NCBI RefSeq assembly: GCF_003368325.1
Contig: NZ_CP031466.1
Coordinates: 744,001-808,000, forward strand
Direction: 5' to 3'
Origin: Paraburkholderia caffeinilytica
GTDB lineage: Bacteria; Pseudomonadota; Gammaproteobacteria; Burkholderiales; Burkholderiaceae
Length of the DNA: 64,000 nt
Part shown: positions 60,477 through 64,000 of the stretch, piece after piece
Layout of the letters: each line of letters begins with the position of its first letter
Numbering within the stretch: position 1 is the first letter of the stretch
Made by a program: the position numbers and the translations under genes
Notes under the pieces: generated by a model
Database searches by the model: none
Told to the model about the DNA's origin: nothing
What the model saw: the letters and a program-made list of their open reading frames with translations, nothing else

Positions 60477-61610
60477 TCAAACGATCCGCGCGCCGGTGCG
60501 ATACGTGGCGCGCGGCACCGGCAGCGCGTCGAGCATCGTGACGCGCACGAAGTCCGCGCGCAAACCCGCTTCGATCGCCCCGCGGTCATGCAGGCCCGCC
60601 GTGCGGGCCGGCTCGGCGGAAACCGTCGCCATGGCGCGCGGCAGGGTCCAGCCGGCCTTGTTGACCAGGTCGAACACAGCCGTCATCAAACTGGACGGCA
60701 CGTAGTCCGAGGACAGGATATCGAGCAAGCCCGCCTTCGCCAGCTCGAGGGCCGACACGTTGCCCGAATGCGAACCGCCGCGCACGATATTCGGCGCCCC
60801 CATGATGGTCGAAATGCCGTGCTCGCGTGCCGCCTCGGCGGCGATGCGGGTAGTCGGGAACTCGGCCAGCACGATGCCTTCGGCCTTGGCCTGTTCGATA
60901 TGCTCGATCAGCGTGTCGTCATGGCTCGCCACGGGAATGCCGAGCCGGTTGCAGCGCGCGACGATCGCATGGCGGTGCGCGTCGGCGTAACGTTCCTGTT
61001 CGACGGACAGTTCGGCCAACGCGGTCGCCACGTGTTCGTCGGTCAGCTTGCCGTTGCGCTCCTGGAAGCGGCGCCATTGCTCGTGGTCGTGCCATTGACG
61101 CTGGCCGGGCGTGTGATCCATCACCGAGGCGAGCCGCAGCAGCGGATGCGTGCACAACGAATCGAACAACTCGACCACGTCGGCGGTGGCGATCTCGCAG
61201 CGCAGATGCAGAAAGTGTTCGGCGCGCAGCAGCTTGCGCTCGGCGAAGCGTGCGAGGGATTCGGCGCATTGCATTTGCATATCGCGGCCGCGCAGCCCGA
61301 CGTTCGAGCGCGAACCGATCGCGAGGGCGTCGAACACCGTGGTGATGCCGGCCGCCGCCACTTGCGCGTCGTGGATCACGAAGGCGGCATCGGTATTCCA
61401 TTGCACGCCAGGACGTGGCACCAGATGTTTCTCGAGGTTGTCCGTGTGCAGTTCGATCAGACCCGGCAGCAGATAGTCGCCGTCCCAATCTTCCGCTTCG
61501 CGCGCCGACGTCGTGCCACGCTCGACGTCGCGAATCACGCCGTCTTCGATGCGTATCACACCGGTAAATACTTCGTCTCGCGTCACGATGCGAGCGTTCC
61601 TGATCAACAT
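60477..61610 (-). CDS. phnM: Alpha-D-ribose 1-methylphosphonate 5-triphosphate diphosphatase PhnM
   Basis: 377 residues. An amidohydrolase fold with GLIELHTDNLEKHL (metal-binding His and the PhnM hallmark), VMDHTPGQRQWH, VASHDDTLIEHI, and the late metal Asp in LSSDYVPSSLM. It removes pyrophosphate from the ribose-phosphonate triphosphate in the C-P lyase pathway. It reads with phnL, phnK and phnJ. The gap to phnL is 106 bp and contains GTAGCGG-type short repeats. Confidence 0.95.
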   Translation of the reverse strand: MLIRNARIVTRDEVFTGVIRIEDGVIRDVERGTTSAREAEDWDGDYLLPGLIELHTDNLEKHLVPRPGVQWNTDAAFVIHDAQVAAAGITTVFDALAIGSRSNVGLRGRDMQMQCAESLARFAERKLLRAEHFLHLRCEIATADVVELFDSLCTHPLLRLASVMDHTPGQRQWHDHEQWRRFQERNGKLTDEHVATALAELSVEQERYADAHRHAIVARCNRLGIPVASHDDTLIEHIEQAKAEGIVLAEFPTTRIAAEAAREHGISTIMGAPNIVRGGSHSGNVSALELAKAGLLDILSSDYVPSSLMTAVFDLVNKAGWTLPRAMATVSAEPARTAGLHDRGAIEAGLRADFVRVTMLDALPVPRATYRTGARIV

Positions 61611-61716
61611 CGACTTGCTCCGTAGTCTGTCCTGAGCGTTGCACCGTAGTTTTTCGATTCAGTGCCCGGCTCAAAGTTTCAGCTTGGTGGTTCAGTTTAG
61701 TGCCGTTTCGTGTCAG

Positions 61717-62508
61717 TTAGTGACGTAGCGGCGGATGTAGCAGTGGACGTAGCGGCGTCTGGAGTTCGAGGCGGCGTGTGGCCACTTTGTTCCGGGTATC
61801 TTCGTCGTGAAAGATACCGACGATTGCCGCGCCGCGCTCGCGTGCTTCGACGATCAGATCGGCGACCACGTCGCGGTTCTCCGCGTCGAGCGAGGCCGTG
61901 GGCTCGTCGAGCAACAGCAGCGGATGTTCGGCGATCAGGCCGCGGGCGATGTTCACGCGTTGCTGTTCGCCGCCGGAAAAGGTGGCGGGCGCGAGCGACC
62001 ACAGCCGCTCGGGCACGTTCAATCTCGCCAGCAGAGCAGCGGCACGCGCACGGGCTTCGTGTTCGGCCACGCCGCGCGACAGCAGCGGTTCGGCGACGAG
62101 CGTGAGCGTCGGCACGCGCGGAATCACGCGCAAAAACTGGCTGACGTAGCCGACCACGCCACGGCGCAGGCGCAGCACGTCGTGCGGCTCGGCGCCGGTG
62201 ATCGGGACCGGCGGCCCGTTATCCGCCGTGGTGTCGCGCATGACAATGGAGCCCGCGCTGGCCAGATAGTTGCCGTACAAACACCGCAGCAGCGTGCTCT
62301 TGCCCGCGCCCGAAGGTCCGATCAGCACGACGCACTCGCCGCGTTCGACATCGAGCGAGACGCCCGCGAGCGCTTCGATCTGCACGCCGCCCTGGCCGTG
62401 CAGCGTGAAGGTCTTGCCGATGCCGACCGCGCGCAGCATGAGCGCGCTGTTCTCGATGAACGCGCGTTCTGCGGCGTGGGATGCCTTGCCTGTTTCAATG
62501 GATCGCAT
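61717..62508 (-). CDS. phnL: C-P lyase system ABC protein PhnL
   Basis: 263 residues from ATG 62508, which lies 8 bp after the PhnK stop. The longer frame is spurious. Walker A IGPSGAGKSTLLRCLYGNYL, Q-loop region VVGYVSQFLRVIPRVP, signature FSGGEQQRVNIARGL, Walker B LLLLDEPTASLDAENR. It is required with PhnGHIJ for phosphonate activation. The tail QTPLRPLLHPPLRH is unusually Pro/His-rich, encoded by short repeats, and may be poorly conserved. Confidence 0.93.
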   Translation of the reverse strand: MRSIETGKASHAAERAFIENSALMLRAVGIGKTFTLHGQGGVQIEALAGVSLDVERGECVVLIGPSGAGKSTLLRCLYGNYLASAGSIVMRDTTADNGPPVPITGAEPHDVLRLRRGVVGYVSQFLRVIPRVPTLTLVAEPLLSRGVAEHEARARAAALLARLNVPERLWSLAPATFSGGEQQRVNIARGLIAEHPLLLLDEPTASLDAENRDVVADLIVEARERGAAIVGIFHDEDTRNKVATRRLELQTPLRPLLHPPLRH

Positions 62509-62516
62509 TGTGAGCC

Positions 62517-63287
62517 TCAAACCGGCAGAACCGAGGAAACCAGCGTTTGCGTGTACGGATGCTGCGGATCGTCGAGCACCTGGTCCGTCAGGCCCGACTC
62601 GACCACTTCGCCGCCTTGCATGACCATCAAACGATGCGCGAGCAGTCGCGCCACGCCGATATCGTGCGTGACGATCAGCACCGACAGATGCAGCGTGGAC
62701 GTCAACGTGCGCAGTAAATCGAGCAGACGCGCCTGCACTGAGACGTCGAGACCGGCGGTCGGCTCGTCCATGAAAACGAGCCGCGGACCGGTGACGAGAT
62801 TGCGCGCGATCTGCAAACGCTGCTGCATGCCGCCGGAAAACGCCGCCGGAAATTCGTCGATGCGGGTGGCGTCGAGTTCGACACGCTCCATCCACTGCGT
62901 CGCGGTGTGGCGGATATCGCCGTAGTGGCGCGCGCCGACGGCCATCAACGGCTCGCCGATATTCGCGCCGGCGGAGACGCCGCTGCGCAGTCCATCACGC
63001 GGATTCTGCTGCACGAAGCCCCACTCGGTGCGCATCAAGAGGCGCCGGCGCGGCTCGGACAGGGCGAGCAGATCGAGCTTCTCGCCATGCGTGGCCGTGT
63101 AGTGGAGTGAGCCGCTGTCGGCGTCGGTTTTCAGGGCGAGTGCGTTCAACAGCGTGGTCTTGCCCGAGCCCGATTCGCCGACGATGCACAGCACTTCGCC
63201 CGGATACAGATCGAAGCTGACGTTCCTGCAGCCGTTGCGGCCGCCGAATTGTTTGGTGAGCGAACGGGCGCTCAACAGCGGCGTCAT
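62517..63287 (-). CDS. phnK: C-P lyase system ABC protein PhnK
   Basis: 256 residues; the start overlaps the phnJ stop by 4 bp. Walker A VGESGSGKTTLLNALAL, signature FSGGMQQRLQIARNL, Walker B LVFMDEPTAGLDVSVQ, H-loop IVTHDIGVARLLAH. It binds the PhnGHIJ core and is not a classical transporter ATPase despite its similarity to oligopeptide ABC proteins. Confidence 0.94.
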   Translation of the reverse strand: MTPLLSARSLTKQFGGRNGCRNVSFDLYPGEVLCIVGESGSGKTTLLNALALKTDADSGSLHYTATHGEKLDLLALSEPRRRLLMRTEWGFVQQNPRDGLRSGVSAGANIGEPLMAVGARHYGDIRHTATQWMERVELDATRIDEFPAAFSGGMQQRLQIARNLVTGPRLVFMDEPTAGLDVSVQARLLDLLRTLTSTLHLSVLIVTHDIGVARLLAHRLMVMQGGEVVESGLTDQVLDDPQHPYTQTLVSSVLPV

Positions 63288-64000
63288 GCGGATTCTCCTT
63301 TGCGCGCTTCGTATGCCGGCAGTTCGAGGTCCTGGTCGCCGCGGCGTTCGTGGCAGTAGTCGCTATCCGAGCAAACGAACATGCGCTTGCCGGCGTCGTC
63401 GACGATCATTTCGTCGAGGAAGCTTTCCGTCGATCCGCACAACGCGCAGGCGTGCTGCCACTTCTGCACTTCAAACGGATGATCGTCGAAGTCGAGACTG
63501 CGCACGGCGGTGTACGGCGGGATCGCGTGAATGCGCCGTTCGCGGCCGGCGCCGAACAATTGCAGCGCGGGGTTCATGTGCATCTTCGGGTTGTCGAACT
63601 TCGGAATCGGCGATGGCGAGCTCAGATAGCGGTGGTTGACGATCACCGGGTAGTCGTACGTGGTGGCGATGCTGCCGTGATGGACGATGTCCTCGTACAG
63701 CTTCACGCTGATCAACCCGTAGTCGGCCAGCGCGTGCAGCTTCTTGCACTCGGCGACGCGCGGCTCCAGGCGATATAGCGGTTCGGGCATCGGCACCTGA
63801 TAGACCAGGATCTGCCTGTCGGTGAGCGGCGCTTCGGGAATCCGGTGACGTGTCTGGATGATCGTCGCTTCGGTCGTGCGGCGCGTGGTCGCCACGCCCG
63901 TGGTGCGCGCGAAGAAGCGGCGGATGTTGACAGCGTTGGTGGTTTCGTCGGAGCCCTGATCGATGACCTTCAGCGTATCGTTCCTGCCGATGATCGCTGC
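63284..64000 (-). CDS. phnJ: C-P lyase radical-SAM subunit PhnJ, C-terminal part
   Basis: The frame is open to the window edge (AAIIGRNDTLKVIDQGS, NAVNIRRFFARTTGV), so the N-terminus lies outside. The C-terminal domain carries CALCG and VCSDSDYC, the Cys set that binds the [4Fe-4S] cluster and the reactive site of PhnJ. The enzyme cleaves the C-P bond of ribose-1-phosphonate to give methane or an alkane. Identification is secure. Confidence 0.96.
   Translation of the reverse strand, partial: AAIIGRNDTLKVIDQGSDETTNAVNIRRFFARTTGVATTRRTTEATIIQTRHRIPEAPLTDRQILVYQVPMPEPLYRLEPRVAECKKLHALADYGLISVKLYEDIVHHGSIATTYDYPVIVNHRYLSSPSPIPKFDNPKMHMNPALQLFGAGRERRIHAIPPYTAVRSLDFDDHPFEVQKWQHACALCGSTESFLDEMIVDDAGKRMFVCSDSDYCHERRGDQDLELPAYEARKGESA

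Overview
The window is high-GC chromosomal DNA of a Burkholderiaceae bacterium, most likely Paraburkholderia, Caballeronia or Burkholderia. The evidence is a Burkholderia-type OmpC porin, the overall codon usage, the sugar-acid and C-P lyase gene sets, and strong ribosome sites with frequent GTG/TTG starts. No rRNA, tRNA, CRISPR array, transposase or integrase was recognised.

Layout. 1-3.9 kb: 3' part of glycogen phosphorylase, a bidirectional terminator, a lipoprotein with an aspartic-protease-like motif and two small proteins. 4.2-40 kb: one coherent accessory island. It holds three multicopper-oxidase (MCO)-type secreted proteins, one of them 2756 residues; two LolA-like proteins; a cytochrome c fused to a binding-protein-like region; a Cyc2-like cytochrome/outer-membrane-barrel fusion; a diheme lipoprotein cytochrome; an extra CcsB/ResC haem-handling protein; a lytic transglycosylase; an SCO copper chaperone; two NarL/FixJ response regulators with one soluble histidine kinase; and a complete-looking T2SS/type IV pilus-like operon. 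40-48.6 kb: porin, methionine-type and amino-acid-type solute-binding proteins, a zinc deacylase, and a polyamine-type binding protein overlapping a diguanylate cyclase. 48.6-56.5 kb: a hexuronate/L-gulonate-type catabolic cluster (fructuronate reductase, mannonate dehydratase, zinc dehydrogenase, two MFS transporters, GntR regulator). 56.8-60.5 kb: small secreted proteins with a lytic transglycosylase, a flippase-like membrane protein and a GT2 glycosyltransferase. 60.5-64 kb: phnJKLM of the C-P lyase operon, reading leftward and cut by the window end.

Main discovery. Six intergenic regions of the 4.2-40 kb island carry the same cis-element, TAGGG-N5-ACCCAT (core GGG-N6-CCC). It lies upstream of the MCO operon, the Cyc2-like gene, a DUF1269-like gene, the lytic transglycosylase, the SCO gene and the secretion operon. 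Three copies also carry CCCTACCGC at exactly the same offset. This ties the oxidases, the electron carriers and the secretion machine into one putative regulon, probably run by the two embedded response regulators. I infer an extracellular or outer-surface metal (Mn/Fe/Cu) or aromatic oxidation system with its own exporter; the substrate is not shown by the sequence.

Within the MCO operon, the copper-ligand motifs are divided between two adjacent proteins. One has HxH motifs with the type-1 Cys. The other has HxH motifs without Cys and a first domain lacking ligands. This suggests a split, heteromeric MCO. The giant third protein keeps an MCO fold without visible copper ligands, fused to Ig-like, SdrD-like and beta-helix regions.
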